Assembly (NCBI GenBank): GCA_040403095.1
Contig: JBBALI010000019.1
Location: 6,713-70,712, forward strand
DNA: 64,000 bases
Reading direction: 5' to 3'
Origin: JAQVCM01 sp040403095
GTDB lineage: Bacteria > Bacteroidota > Bacteroidia > Flavobacteriales_D > Crocinitomicaceae
Part shown: positions 9,057-16,148 of the stretch, in pieces
Position numbering within the stretch: position 1 is the first letter of the stretch
Layout: each line of letters begins with the position of its first letter
Notes under the pieces: generated by a model
Databases searched by the model: none
Seen by the model: the letters and a program-made list of their open reading frames with translations, nothing else
Told to the model about the DNA's origin: nothing
Made by a program: the position numbers and the translations under genes

Positions 9057-9785
9057 CTATCTGGCTATAAAAATGAAATTCTGTTTGATGTGTTTATCTG
9101 ATTCAAAATGAACCAATTCTTCGTTTTCAACGACGTGTGTAGTGTAGCCCAAATCAGTCAACAACTCAAAACATTTGGTTCTGTTTTCATTGTCCCAAAG
9201 TTCGGCGTAAATGATTGGTTTGTTATCAGTTAAAATGCGTTTCCCGCCTTTCAATGCGTAATATTCAAAATTCTCAACATCAATTTTGATTGCTTGAATC
9301 GGTTGTCCATTCAACAAATTATCCAATTTATTGATTTCCACGTCAAATTCTTCGCCCTCGTTCCATTCCTGGATACTTTCGTGCTTCACGTGGCTCAAAC
9401 CTTGCATTTTGGTTTTACCTTGGTTAGGCAAAATCATTTTTACAATTCCTTCAGAATCACCAACTGCCAGCGTGTGCAATTTGATTTTTTTCAAGTGAAA
9501 TTTTTCAATGACCCTTTTCAAAACCGAAATGTTATCCGGAATTGGCTCAAAGGCATGAATCGTTGAATTTGGTAATTTTTGCGCTAAATGAACAGTCATG
9601 ATTCCAATATTGGCGCCAATGTCCAACACATCACCTTTACCATCTTTCAACATATTCAAAAAATGGAAAAAATCTTTTTCGTTAGAATCTGTCTTTAAAG
9701 TCCTGATTTTGAAAAGTGAAAACACAAAAAGATACCTCTGAAAACCGAGTAAACTTTGCAATATGTATTTGACTGAATTTTTCAC
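9057..9785 (-). CDS. FkbM-family SAM-dependent methyltransferase
   Basis: A 242-residue cytoplasmic methyltransferase of the FkbM group, which O-methylates sugars or polyketides. The SAM-binding motif I is V-L-D-I-G-A-N-I-G (about residue 55), followed by the F-E-P-I-P-D-N acidic loop (motif II, about residue 80) and the FkbM-specific I-D-V-E-N-F-E-Y-Y-A-L-K-G-G (about residue 170). The fold is complete and the length is usual for the family. It lies directly upstream of the flippase in the same direction, so methylation of a surface glycan residue is the likely job. A TAATTTTG element is seen on the reverse strand at 9803-9810. Confidence 0.9.
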   Translation of the reverse strand: MKNSVKYILQSLLGFQRYLFVFSLFKIRTLKTDSNEKDFFHFLNMLKDGKGDVLDIGANIGIMTVHLAQKLPNSTIHAFEPIPDNISVLKRVIEKFHLKKIKLHTLAVGDSEGIVKMILPNQGKTKMQGLSHVKHESIQEWNEGEEFDVEINKLDNLLNGQPIQAIKIDVENFEYYALKGGKRILTDNKPIIYAELWDNENRTKCFELLTDLGYTTHVVENEELVHFESDKHIKQNFIFIAR

Positions 9786-9893
9786 CTTCTGCTTAAACTC
9801 ATCAAAATTAGAAAAAGTTAGCAGTTTTTAGGGTAAAATGCCGGATAAATTCAATCTATCTAAATTTGTTAGGTGAAAAATCATAACAATTCA

Positions 9894-9983
9894 CAGCCCT
9901 GAAAAGGCGAAATCCAGCAAGGATGGGCATTGCCCATCCGAATTCTCAAACACTCACGTCTCCAGCCCTGAAAGGGCGAAATT
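9894..9983. repeat. REP-like pair around a perfect hairpin
   Basis: Two near-identical direct copies of CAGCCCTGAAA(A/G)GGCGAAAT lie at 9894-9912 and 9963-9981; the second is itself palindromic (GCCCTGAAAGGGC). Between them, 9921-9939 is a nearly perfect hairpin, GGATGGGCA-T-TGCCCATCC, 9 bp with a one-base centre. Such short G+C-rich palindromic units flanked by direct repeats are typical of REP elements dispersed through Bacteroidota spacers. It separates two divergently transcribed glycan genes. Confidence 0.65.
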
Positions 9984-10066
9984 CTTCGATGATCTACTCT
10001 TTATAACGAAAATCAGAATTCTCTTAAAAGCACATTTCTTCCCCAAACTTTACTAACTTCGCACGG

Positions 10067-11194
10067 ATGCGAATCGCCATAAATACTCGATTTTTACTTT
10101 CTCATAAAATGGAAGGTTTTGGTTGGTACACTTTTGAGACCACCAAACGCTTGGTTGAAAATCATCCAGAACATACGTTCATTCTCTTTTTCGACCGACC
10201 TTTTGAAGAGCGATTTGTCTTTGGACCAAATGTAATTCCCGTGGTGCTCAATCCGCCGGCTAGGCACCCGATTTTATTTATTATTTGGTTTGAATGGGCT
10301 GTTTTTCGTGCCTTAAAAAAATACAAAGCTGACGTTTTTTTCTCCCCAGACGGATATTTAAGCTTGCGCTCCAAGATTCCGCAAATTCCTGTGATTCACG
10401 ATCTGAATTTTGAGCATTATCCTGACGATATTCCATGGACAGCGCGAAAATATTTGCGTTTTTTCTTTCCGAAATTTGCCAGAAAAGCCGCGAAAATTGT
10501 CACTGTTTCGCATTATTCCAAAAAAGACATTGTTGAACAATACGATATTAACCCCGAAAAAATCAATGTCGGTTGGAATGGCGTTTCTGAAGTTTTCAAG
10601 CCAATTGATGCGATCGAAAAACAAGAAATTCAACAAGAATTAGCACAAGGAAGTTCCTATTTTTCGTTTGTTGGCGCCTTGCATCCAAGAAAAAATGTAG
10701 GTCGATTGTTGCAAGCTTTTGAATTGTATGCGCAACAAGGTGGGGGAAAAGATTTGGTGATTGTGGGCGAAAATTTGTGGAAGTCCAACAACAATTACAC
10801 CGATAAAATCAGCGAGCAAACGAAATCAAAAATCCATTTTACTGGACATTTGAAAATTGAAAAACTCGCCAAAACAGTTGCTGCTTCATCAGGCTTTGTG
10901 TTTGTTCCTTATTTTGAAGGTTTCGGCATTCCGCTGGTAGAAGCCATGCGCTGCGGGATTCCAATCATTTCAGGAAATTTGACATCCTTGCCTGAGGTTG
11001 TGGAAGATGCTGCAATACTTGTAAATCCGTTTAATGTGGAAGAAATTGCAGATGCTATGTTGCAAATCGATTCCAATCCAGCATTGTGCGCCGAACTTTC
11101 TAAATTGGCGTTGGAAAGAAGCAAGCTCTTTGACTGGGACAAAACCACTTCCGTGATTTGGAATACAATACAAGAAGTTTTTGAAAAAAGTTGA
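10067..11194 (+). CDS. Glycosyltransferase family 4 (GT-B fold)
   Basis: A 375-residue cytoplasmic glycosyltransferase, probably transferring a sugar from a nucleotide donor to a lipid-linked glycan with retention. The N-terminal half carries V-I-H-D-L-N-F-E-H (about residue 115) and V-T-V-S-H-Y-S-K-K-D-I (about 145). The C-terminal GT1-type donor domain has F-V-G-A-L-H-P-R-K-N-V-G-R-L-L (about 200) and the E-x7-E motif P-Y-F-E-G-F-G-I-P-L-V-E-A-M (about 285), then S-L-P-E-V-V-E-D-A-A. It is divergent from the FkbM/flippase pair but functionally linked. A near-consensus -7 element, TAACTTCG at 10054-10061, ends 5 bases before the ATG. Confidence 0.92.
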   Translation: MRIAINTRFLLSHKMEGFGWYTFETTKRLVENHPEHTFILFFDRPFEERFVFGPNVIPVVLNPPARHPILFIIWFEWAVFRALKKYKADVFFSPDGYLSLRSKIPQIPVIHDLNFEHYPDDIPWTARKYLRFFFPKFARKAAKIVTVSHYSKKDIVEQYDINPEKINVGWNGVSEVFKPIDAIEKQEIQQELAQGSSYFSFVGALHPRKNVGRLLQAFELYAQQGGGKDLVIVGENLWKSNNNYTDKISEQTKSKIHFTGHLKIEKLAKTVAASSGFVFVPYFEGFGIPLVEAMRCGIPIISGNLTSLPEVVEDAAILVNPFNVEEIADAMLQIDSNPALCAELSKLALERSKLFDWDKTTSVIWNTIQEVFEKS

Positions 11195-11239
11195 TGCTAA
11201 AACTAATCTATTTTTATACTTTTGAATAAAATTAACCCT

Positions 11240-11458
11240 ATGAAAAAAATTGTCATTTTCTCAGCACTTTGCCTTGTTTCTTTCTCCTGCAAAAAATCAT
11301 ACCAATGTGAATGTAGAAGGATTGTAAATGGAGAAGATTGGAATCCAATTGTGACAAACAGTGCGCTTAAAGACACGAAAAAGAATGCTGAATCACAATG
11401 TAAATCTTTGGGCTACTCATTTGGCTGGCAAGATTACCAGTCTTGTCAATTAAAATAA
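11240..11458 (+). CDS. Small lipoprotein
   Basis: A 72-residue exported lipoprotein of unknown function. The ATG at 11240 gives MKKIVIFSALCLVSFSCKK, a signal peptide ending in a lipobox (V-S-F-S-C) with Lys after the Cys. The mature part has four further cysteines (C-E-C near its start, then two nearer the end), which could form disulfides, and ends S-C-Q-L-K. A TACTTTTG promoter element at 11217-11224 lies 15 bases before the start, so it is transcribed separately from the glycosyltransferase upstream. No domain is recognised. Confidence 0.65.
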   Translation: MKKIVIFSALCLVSFSCKKSYQCECRRIVNGEDWNPIVTNSALKDTKKNAESQCKSLGYSFGWQDYQSCQLK

Positions 11459-11463
11459 GAAAT

Positions 11464-12030
11464 TCACTTCAACGTATTGATATTGAATCCCAATCCTGCT
11501 GAAAAACGAAATTCAGTCAGACTCTTTTGTACATCGTATTTGTGACTGCCAATCACCAATTTGGATTGCACAAAAAAGTGGAAAAATCTACTCATGTAAA
11601 ATGTGTAACCAACAGTCGGCGCCACCACAGGATTGACTCCAAAATGAGACTGAATCAATTTATTTTCTTGTTCATTCAATTGGGTAAATGAGACGCCAGG
11701 CTGCAAAGCTAGAAGCAAATCATGGCCTCCTTTGGTGAAGTGATAACCCAAGCCGAAAAAAATATTGTGGTTGACATCAAACGTTTTTTTGTCACCCAAA
11801 GAACCCAAATGATAAAATCCTTCACCGATAAATGACACTTTTGGTTGTAAAAAGACCTCCAAACTTCCGTGCGCATAAAACTGTCCTGTGCGGTCTTGAA
11901 ACATATAACTTGGCGCCAGTGTCAATTGTCCGCTAACCAAGCCAGTTGGAATACTTATCTTTTCTTGTGCATTCAAACAAATTGGAAACACAAGCAATAA
12001 AATCCAATAGATTATTTTTTTTGGTTCCAT
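11464..12030 (-). CDS. Outer-membrane beta-barrel protein
   Basis: A 188-residue protein with signal peptide (MEPKKIIYWILLLVFPICLNA, cleavage before QE) and an amphipathic strand pattern ending in a typical barrel strand (F-R-F-S-A-G-L-G-F-N-I-N). It looks like a small 8-strand OmpW/OMP_b-brl-type barrel; no ligand can be named. Its start lies inside the end of the upstream gene (19-base overlap, 12012-12030), so the two are probably translationally coupled and their products may work together in the outer membrane. Confidence 0.7.
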   Translation of the reverse strand: MEPKKIIYWILLLVFPICLNAQEKISIPTGLVSGQLTLAPSYMFQDRTGQFYAHGSLEVFLQPKVSFIGEGFYHLGSLGDKKTFDVNHNIFFGLGYHFTKGGHDLLLALQPGVSFTQLNEQENKLIQSHFGVNPVVAPTVGYTFYMSRFFHFFVQSKLVIGSHKYDVQKSLTEFRFSAGLGFNINTLK

Positions 12031-12647
12031 AATTTGAAAATTTTGTAGTTTAAACTCAAAGTAGTCAACAAATGACCTTCTAAATGACGACTTTTTTGTT
12101 CCGAAATGGTGACGATATTTCCATCAATTTCTGCTTCAATTTCCTTGGTCAAGTGAATCATGTATTGACAGGTCAACGAAACATCAAATCTTTCCGTCAA
12201 GTTAAAATGTGTTCCGATTCCTGCTTGAGCAGCAGAACCCCAGCGATCTTTGCTGTTTGAAGGATCTAAAATCGCTGTTTTACGATTGTAATCAAAACAA
12301 TGTCCCGCCAAAATATACGGTTGAAAACGCTTTGGATAATGCAATCCTTCAAACGGATAAAATAAAACCGACCAACCGATGTGGTAATAATCGCTTCTCA
12401 CTTTGTCGTTTACATTGATGGTGATGTAATCCGCAAACCAATCCGTATTTACGCGGTTATTGACTTGAATTCTGAATTGTCCACCAGTGCCCAAACCGCT
12501 TCCATCATGGTCAAAAGCACTCAATGTGGTGCGCGCTCCCAGCGAAAACCAACGAGGCAATTTTTCTTGTCCAAAACCGATAGTTTGGGTGAAACCGATA
12601 AAAAGCAACAAGCAAAATTTCATCCAAATAGAGTGTAAACCTAACAT
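12012..12647 (-). CDS. Outer-membrane beta-barrel protein, coupled to the next gene
   Basis: A protein of 211 residues from the ATG at 12647, or 203 from the ATG at 12623. The second start gives a cleaner signal peptide (MKFCLLLFIGFTQTIGFG before QE), but the first cannot be excluded. The mature part has strongly alternating strands, several Trp/Tyr girdle residues and a C-terminal strand (L-T-T-L-S-L-N-Y-K-I-F). The gene overlaps the following barrel gene by 19 bases. Directly upstream lies a decayed T9SS-tail-like remnant, matching the arrangement of the two genes farther upstream. Confidence 0.7.
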   Translation of the reverse strand: MLGLHSIWMKFCLLLFIGFTQTIGFGQEKLPRWFSLGARTTLSAFDHDGSGLGTGGQFRIQVNNRVNTDWFADYITINVNDKVRSDYYHIGWSVLFYPFEGLHYPKRFQPYILAGHCFDYNRKTAILDPSNSKDRWGSAAQAGIGTHFNLTERFDVSLTCQYMIHLTKEIEAEIDGNIVTISEQKSRHLEGHLLTTLSLNYKIFKLWNQKK

Positions 12648-12680
12648 TGACTTATGAATTTAGTGAATAAAAGTGCTAAA

Positions 12681-12825
12681 ATGCAGCACAAATTATTTGA
12701 CGTTAAAAGTAATGAAAAGAAAATTGATACAATCTCTTGGCTCAAAAGTTCTATTTGGTAATTTATTTAAAATCCAATACTATTTCAACTCTAGTTGGAG
12801 CAAATTGGGGAAGAAAAACTTTCAT
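12681..12825 (-). pseudogene. Decayed T9SS sorting-tail remnant
   Basis: Reading the reverse strand from 12825, MKVFLPQFAPTRVEIVLDFK precedes a stop and resembles the middle of the intact tail at 14413-14634 (R-I-L-I-P-H-L-D-S-N-R-E-I-I-E-L-D-F-K). A short insertion later, the same strand reads A-K-R-L-Y-Q-F-S-F and then R-Q-I-I-C-A, which aligns with F-A-K-G-V-Y-Q-I-H-F and G-Q-T-I-K-I-C-V of that tail. Two stops interrupt it, so it cannot be functional as a unit. The match is by eye and the second part could be chance. Confidence 0.4.
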
Positions 12826-12859
12826 AACTAGTGATTTAAAACAATTTGCTGTTTCAAAC

Positions 12860-13567
12860 TCAATCAGATTTCTCTTTCTTTTTGAAATTTAAAGGGTAAT
12901 TTGCGCCAAGTCCTATGTTGCTGTAAAACGCAAAAGTAGAACCTCTCGTAAAATATTTGGCGTTTTTATAGTTTATCCACATAAAATAGGGTTCAAAATA
13001 CAGCTTTAAACCCAATTTTTTAAATTTATACTGGAGCGCTAAGTTCCCAATGACCGCAAAAGGAACGCTTGTGATGTAGCTATATCTGTCAAGTCCGACC
13101 CCATTAAAAGGTTCTTGGTACGTATCTTTGGCATTTGATAATACGGAAGGTTTGGTTGCCCTTAAGTAATTATTTGAACCAGAAACTATGTATGAATCTT
13201 TCATTTGATTCAATAAGTAGAATTTACCTCCTGCACCTAATCTCACTGAAAGGTTTGATTTTGGTAGAAGAAACTGTCGTTCAATTAAGGCAGTTAATTT
13301 ATAAGTACGACAATGAAAGGAGATATATTCAAAAACGGATGAAGGTAACTGCTTATTATCGAAGTAATCTAAATACCAATCTTCTTGTCCTATTCCTAAT
13401 GAATAAGTTATCTTTTTGTTTTTCAGTCCGCATGAAAGACTATTGTTTAAAACTAGATCTACCATATATGAAGGGCCTCCCAATGCACTTGTATATTCTA
13501 TGAAAAATTTATCTTGGGCATTTGCATAAAGGCCAAAAAATAAAAAATAAAAAAAAGTTAGCCTCAT
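12860..13567 (-). CDS. Outer-membrane protein, member 1 of a three-copy family
   Basis: A 235-residue exported barrel-like protein of unknown function. The signal peptide is MRLTFFYFLFFGLYANA (cleavage before QD). It shares with the genes at 13679-14416 and 53392-54126 a series of conserved blocks: Y-S-L-G-I-G-Q-E-D-W-x-L, T-Y-K-L-T-x-x-I-E-R-Q-F, K-S-N-L-S-V-R-L-G-A-G, N-Q-M-K-D-S, K-P-S-V-L-S, Y-I-T-S-V-P-F-A and F-Y-S-N-I-G-L-G-x-N-Y-P-L-N-F-K-K-K. The lysine-rich end after the last strand is unusual for a barrel. Its ATG overlaps the stop of a T9SS-tail fragment (ATGA, 13564-13567). Confidence 0.7.
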   Translation of the reverse strand: MRLTFFYFLFFGLYANAQDKFFIEYTSALGGPSYMVDLVLNNSLSCGLKNKKITYSLGIGQEDWYLDYFDNKQLPSSVFEYISFHCRTYKLTALIERQFLLPKSNLSVRLGAGGKFYLLNQMKDSYIVSGSNNYLRATKPSVLSNAKDTYQEPFNGVGLDRYSYITSVPFAVIGNLALQYKFKKLGLKLYFEPYFMWINYKNAKYFTRGSTFAFYSNIGLGANYPLNFKKKEKSD

Positions 13568-13671
13568 AATAGACAGATTTTTATGGTTTGTGCATTCTCA
13601 CCGAAGTGAATGGAGTAAATTCCTTTGGCAAAACGGTCAAAGTCTAATTGAATTTCATCTCTACTCATCAT
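13564..13671 (-). CDS. Short ORF: truncated T9SS sorting tail
   Basis: A 35-codon reading frame starting MMSRDEIQLDFDRFAKGIYS and ending Q-T-I-K-I-C-L-L. The pattern I-x-L-D-F-x-x-F-A-K-G-I-Y, then T-I-K-I, is the distal half of a type A T9SS C-terminal sorting domain. Nothing of the secreted protein it should belong to remains: the frame begins only 8 bases after the stop of the preceding barrel gene. Its stop overlaps the next gene's start (ATGA). It is either a relic of a deleted T9SS cargo gene or a translated leader that couples translation of the barrel gene. Confidence 0.55.
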   Translation of the reverse strand: MMSRDEIQLDFDRFAKGIYSIHFGENAQTIKICLL

Positions 13672-13678
13672 TAATAAT

Positions 13679-14416
13679 TTATTGAAAACCAGAATTTTGC
13701 TTGTCTTTTTGTTTGAAATTTAAAGGGTAATTTATGCCTAGACCAATGTTGTTATAAAAGAAAAAAACAGAACTTTTAAGATTGGAATTTGCCGCATTCC
13801 TTGTTTTTACCCTCATCAAAGTGGGTTCGTATTGTAATTTGATTGCCCATTTTTTGAAAGCATATTGAATTGCAAAATTTGCAGTAAGTGCATAGGGCAC
13901 ACTGGTGATGTAATAGTATTTATCCTTGCTATTAAAGGTTACTCCATTAATTATTGTTTGCGAAATATTAGGGTCTAGGGCTGAAATAACTGAGGGTTTT
14001 GTTACTCTAAAAAACTCACGATCAAGTGAATATGAAAGTGAATCTTTCATCTGATTCAAAAAGAAAAATTTGCATCCCATCCCTAGTCTAAGTGAAAAAT
14101 TTGATTTTGAGATAAAAAATTGACGTTCAATCATTGGTGTAAGTTTGTAAGTACGAAAATAGTAAGTGAAAAACTGAGGTTTTTTGATGTTACTTTTTTC
14201 AAATTGGTTTAAAAACCAATCTTCTCTTCCCAAGGCGATAGAATACATCATTTTATTTTTTTTAATGCCAAATGAAATATTGTTACTTACGATTGCATGA
14301 ACAGGATTATTAAGATCTACAAATTTGTTTTTTGCCAAAAAATTATATTCCACATAATAATGCATTTGACCGTTAATATTGAGTGCAATTGCTAAAAATA
14401 GAATTAAAAGTCTCAT
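13679..14416 (-). CDS. Outer-membrane protein, member 2 of a three-copy family
   Basis: A 245-residue exported protein, paralogue of the product of 12860-13567. The ATG at 14416 gives the signal peptide MRLLILFLAIALNING (cleavage before QM); a TTG-initiated form 9 bases longer is less likely because the ATG is in ATGA overlap with the upstream frame. Shared blocks include Y-S-I-A-L-G-R-E-D-W-F-L-N-Q-F, T-Y-K-L-T-P-M-I-E-R-Q-F-F-I-S-K-S, L-N-Q-M-K-D-S, Y-I-T-S-V-P-Y-A and N-N-I-G-L-G-I-N-Y-P-L-N-F-K-Q-K. Function is unknown; an outer-membrane barrel tied to a T9SS cargo, like PorP/SprF-type partners, is an attractive but unproven idea. Confidence 0.7.
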   Translation of the reverse strand: MRLLILFLAIALNINGQMHYYVEYNFLAKNKFVDLNNPVHAIVSNNISFGIKKNKMMYSIALGREDWFLNQFEKSNIKKPQFFTYYFRTYKLTPMIERQFFISKSNFSLRLGMGCKFFFLNQMKDSLSYSLDREFFRVTKPSVISALDPNISQTIINGVTFNSKDKYYYITSVPYALTANFAIQYAFKKWAIKLQYEPTLMRVKTRNAANSNLKSSVFFFYNNIGLGINYPLNFKQKDKQNSGFQ

Positions 14417-14634
14417 GTAACACAAATTTTAATCGTTTGACCATTTTCTATAAAATGGATTTGGTAAACACCTTTTGCAAAACCTTTGAAATCTAGTTCT
14501 ATAATTTCTCTATTTGAATCAAGGTGTGGAATTAAAATTCTCATTCCTAATGAATTATAAACTTCAAAAGAGCCGAGTTTTGTTTTCATTAGAATAAGTT
14601 GCTTGGTTGCAGGTGGTGAAATTAAAATTTGATT
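14413..14634 (-). CDS. T9SS type A sorting domain without its cargo
   Basis: Open from 14634 (just after an in-frame stop at 14635-14637) to the TGA at 14413-14415; the first ATG is at 14589, giving 58 residues. The full reading holds a nearly complete T9SS sorting tail: S-P-P-A-T-K-Q-L (in place of the usual Y-P-N-P-x-x-x), G-S-F-E-V-Y-N-S-L-G-M-R-I-L, I-E-L-D-F-K-G-F-A-K-G-V-Y-Q-I-H, then N-G-Q-T-I-K-I-C. Normally this follows several hundred residues of cargo; here nothing precedes it. The stop overlaps the ATG of the next gene (ATGA). It is probably the relic of a cargo gene; expression is uncertain. Confidence 0.6.
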   Translation of the reverse strand, partial: NQILISPPATKQLILMKTKLGSFEVYNSLGMRILIPHLDSNREIIELDFKGFAKGVYQIHFIENGQTIKICVT

Positions 14635-14805
14635 TTAAATAAAGCCTAACAAATGAATATTTAGTTATGTCTATCGATTAAAATGGTGTTTTTAGTTGAA
14701 AATCAGCTCATTTTTGTTCTGCATTTGGCGTGTTCAGAAAGCTATTTTATTTCCCTAGTTGAGTGATTTGTCTCACCAAAAGAAACATTACTTATCTTTA
14801 ACGCT

Positions 14806-15426
14806 ATGGAATTAGATACAATTGTTGAGTTTAAATCATCGCCTCGAATCATGGAGAAACTGAGCGAACATGGTATTTCCAAAAGTTTTAACGCTGGAGA
14901 CGTGATTTTGAACGAAAATGCCTACATCAACGCCATTCCGATTGTGACCAAAGGAAGCATTCGCGTAATCAGAACGGAACCTGACGGCAGAGAAATTTTG
15001 TTGTATTACATCGTCGCTGGAGAAAGTTGCATCATGTCTTTTTTAGGCGGAATGCACCAAGACACCAGCAAAATCAAAGCAGTTGTGGAGGAAGATTCAG
15101 AAATTCTATTCATTCCGATTGACAAAGTAAGTTCCATGATTCGTGAATTTCCTGAATGGTTGGATTATATTTTCAGATTGTATCACAAACGATTCGAAGA
15201 ATTATTGGAAGTCGTAAATGCCATCGCTTTCAAAAAAATGGACGAACGATTGCTCGATTTTTTGAATAAAAAATGTAAATTGACAAATAGCAAAACTTTG
15301 CACGTCACCCACGAACAAATCGCCAACGAATTGGGCACTGTGCGCGTGGTCATTACAAGATTATTGAAACAATTGGCAGATGAAGGCATAATTGAGCAAG
15401 AGAGAAACAAGATAACAATCTTGTGA
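14806..15426 (+). CDS. Crp/Fnr-family transcriptional regulator, copy 1
   Basis: A 206-residue DNA-binding regulator. Residues about 25-130 form the cyclic-nucleotide-binding-like beta roll (F-N-A-G-D-V-I-L-N-E-N, then G-R-E-I-L-L-Y-Y-I-V-A-G-E-S-C-I-M-S-F-L-G-G). The phosphate cassette lacks the R-S-A motif of cAMP-binding CRP, so cAMP is probably not its ligand; a cysteine at residue 75 in this loop is conserved in the second copy (39974-40609). A dimer helix (E-L-L-E-V-V-N-A-I-A-F-K-K-M-D-E-R-L) leads to a winged HTH (T-H-E-Q-I-A-N-E-L-G-T-V-R-V-V-I-T-R-L-L-K-Q-L). A matching 16-bp palindrome lies at 15664-15679 before the rhodanese cluster, a likely target. TATCTTTA at 14793-14800 may be its -7 element. 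Confidence 0.92.
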   Translation: MELDTIVEFKSSPRIMEKLSEHGISKSFNAGDVILNENAYINAIPIVTKGSIRVIRTEPDGREILLYYIVAGESCIMSFLGGMHQDTSKIKAVVEEDSEILFIPIDKVSSMIREFPEWLDYIFRLYHKRFEELLEVVNAIAFKKMDERLLDFLNKKCKLTNSKTLHVTHEQIANELGTVRVVITRLLKQLADEGIIEQERNKITIL

Positions 15427-15535
15427 CTAAATTGATTTTTTGAAATTTTTCTTGAAACTATTAGATTAACTTGGTTTTTGTCATGGTTTTTAAAACAAAA
15501 ACACACGCCAAAAACAATCCGATTTAAAATCTATC

Positions 15536-15556
15536 GCGACGGACTTCATCCGTCGC
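15536..15556. repeat. REP-like hairpin
   Basis: GCGACGGA-CTTCA-TCCGTCGC is a perfect 8-bp stem with a 5-base loop inside an AT-rich spacer. It is followed by ACCTACGGCACCAACG, also G+C-rich. The unit has the look of dispersed palindromic repeats of Bacteroidota. It is not followed by a T-run, so it is not a standard terminator for the regulator gene upstream. Confidence 0.55.
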
Positions 15557-15663
15557 TACCGATATTTTGATACCTACGGCACCAACGAGTAAAAACAAAA
15601 ATTTCCGTTTAGTATCCATTTCATTGTTTGAAGGAAAAAAATTTTCAAAAATAATTTCGCGAG

Positions 15664-15679
15664 TGTGACAATAGTCACA
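15664..15679. promoter_or_regulatory. Crp/Fnr-type operator before the rhodanese cluster
   Basis: TGTGACAATAGTCACA is a perfect 6-bp inverted repeat with a 4-base spacer and matches TGTGA-N6-TCACA. Downstream, GAACTTTG at 15701-15708 resembles a -7 element (one mismatch to TAnnTTTG), which would place the operator centre near -43, a class II activator position. The regulator encoded at 14806-15426 is the obvious candidate to bind it. The rest of the 307-base spacer (15427-15733) holds only the REP-like hairpin. Confidence 0.7.
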
Positions 15680-15733
15680 TACTTTCACTTGAAAATGTCT
15701 GAACTTTGTATCATAGATTCAAACAATCAAGTT

Positions 15734-15937
15734 ATGAAAGCAAATATGGGAAATGTCGATAGAGTGCTAAGAGCATTCATCGCAGCAGTAATCGCAATTT
15801 TATTCTTTACCAAAGTAATTTCAGGAACATTGGGAATTATTTTATTGGTGCTTGGAGGAGTTTTCTTATTGACAAGCTTCATCAGTTTTTGTCCATTGTA
15901 TCTTCCTTTTGGAATCTCAACCCGCAAAAAAAAGTAA
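15734..15937 (+). CDS. DUF2892 (YgaP-tail-like) small membrane protein
   Basis: A 67-residue inner-membrane protein with two hydrophobic segments. The family pattern is clear: N-M/V-G-x-x-D-R-x-L-R at the N-terminus, two helices, and F-C-P-L-Y-x-P-F-G-I near the end. DUF2892 is the membrane part found fused to rhodanese in YgaP; here it is a separate protein followed by three rhodanese-domain genes, which supports a link with sulfane sulfur handling. The ATG at 15734 is chosen because the family starts just before N-x-G-x-x-D-R; longer readings cross the likely transcription start. It is first in the operon downstream of the Crp/Fnr operator. Confidence 0.85.
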   Translation: MKANMGNVDRVLRAFIAAVIAILFFTKVISGTLGIILLVLGGVFLLTSFISFCPLYLPFGISTRKKK

Positions 15938-16129
15938 ATGAATTTTATCCTCAAATATAAACTCGTTTTCATTGGTATTGCGGTTGGCGCTTTGGGTGGT
16001 TTTTTATATTACTTCTATGTAGGATGCGCGAACGGAACCTGCGCAATCACTTCGAAACCATTAAATAGCACTTTGTATGGCGCATTTATGGGCGGATTAT
16101 TATTCAGCAATTTTATCAAAAAATCATAA
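15938..16129 (+). CDS. Small membrane protein with Cys pair (DUF6132-like)
   Basis: A 63-residue protein with two hydrophobic helices joined by a segment rich in small residues. Between them lies V-G-C-A-N-G-T-C-A-I-T-S-K-P-L-N-S-T-L-Y-G, a strongly patterned C-x4-C loop that could carry sulfur or metal. I believe this is the DUF6132 type often found with rhodaneses in Bacteroidota; the number is from memory. Its ATG abuts the stop of the DUF2892 gene (TAAATG), so the two are co-translated. Confidence 0.8.
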   Translation: MNFILKYKLVFIGIAVGALGGFLYYFYVGCANGTCAITSKPLNSTLYGAFMGGLLFSNFIKKS

Positions 16130-16148
16130 ACACAAATACACTCACATC

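Noticed and set aside
14806..15426. cAMP as ligand of the Crp/Fnr regulators, linking them to the cyclase at 21198
   Set aside because: The phosphate-binding cassette with its R-S-A motif is not kept in either paralogue, so a direct cAMP link is not supported by sequence.
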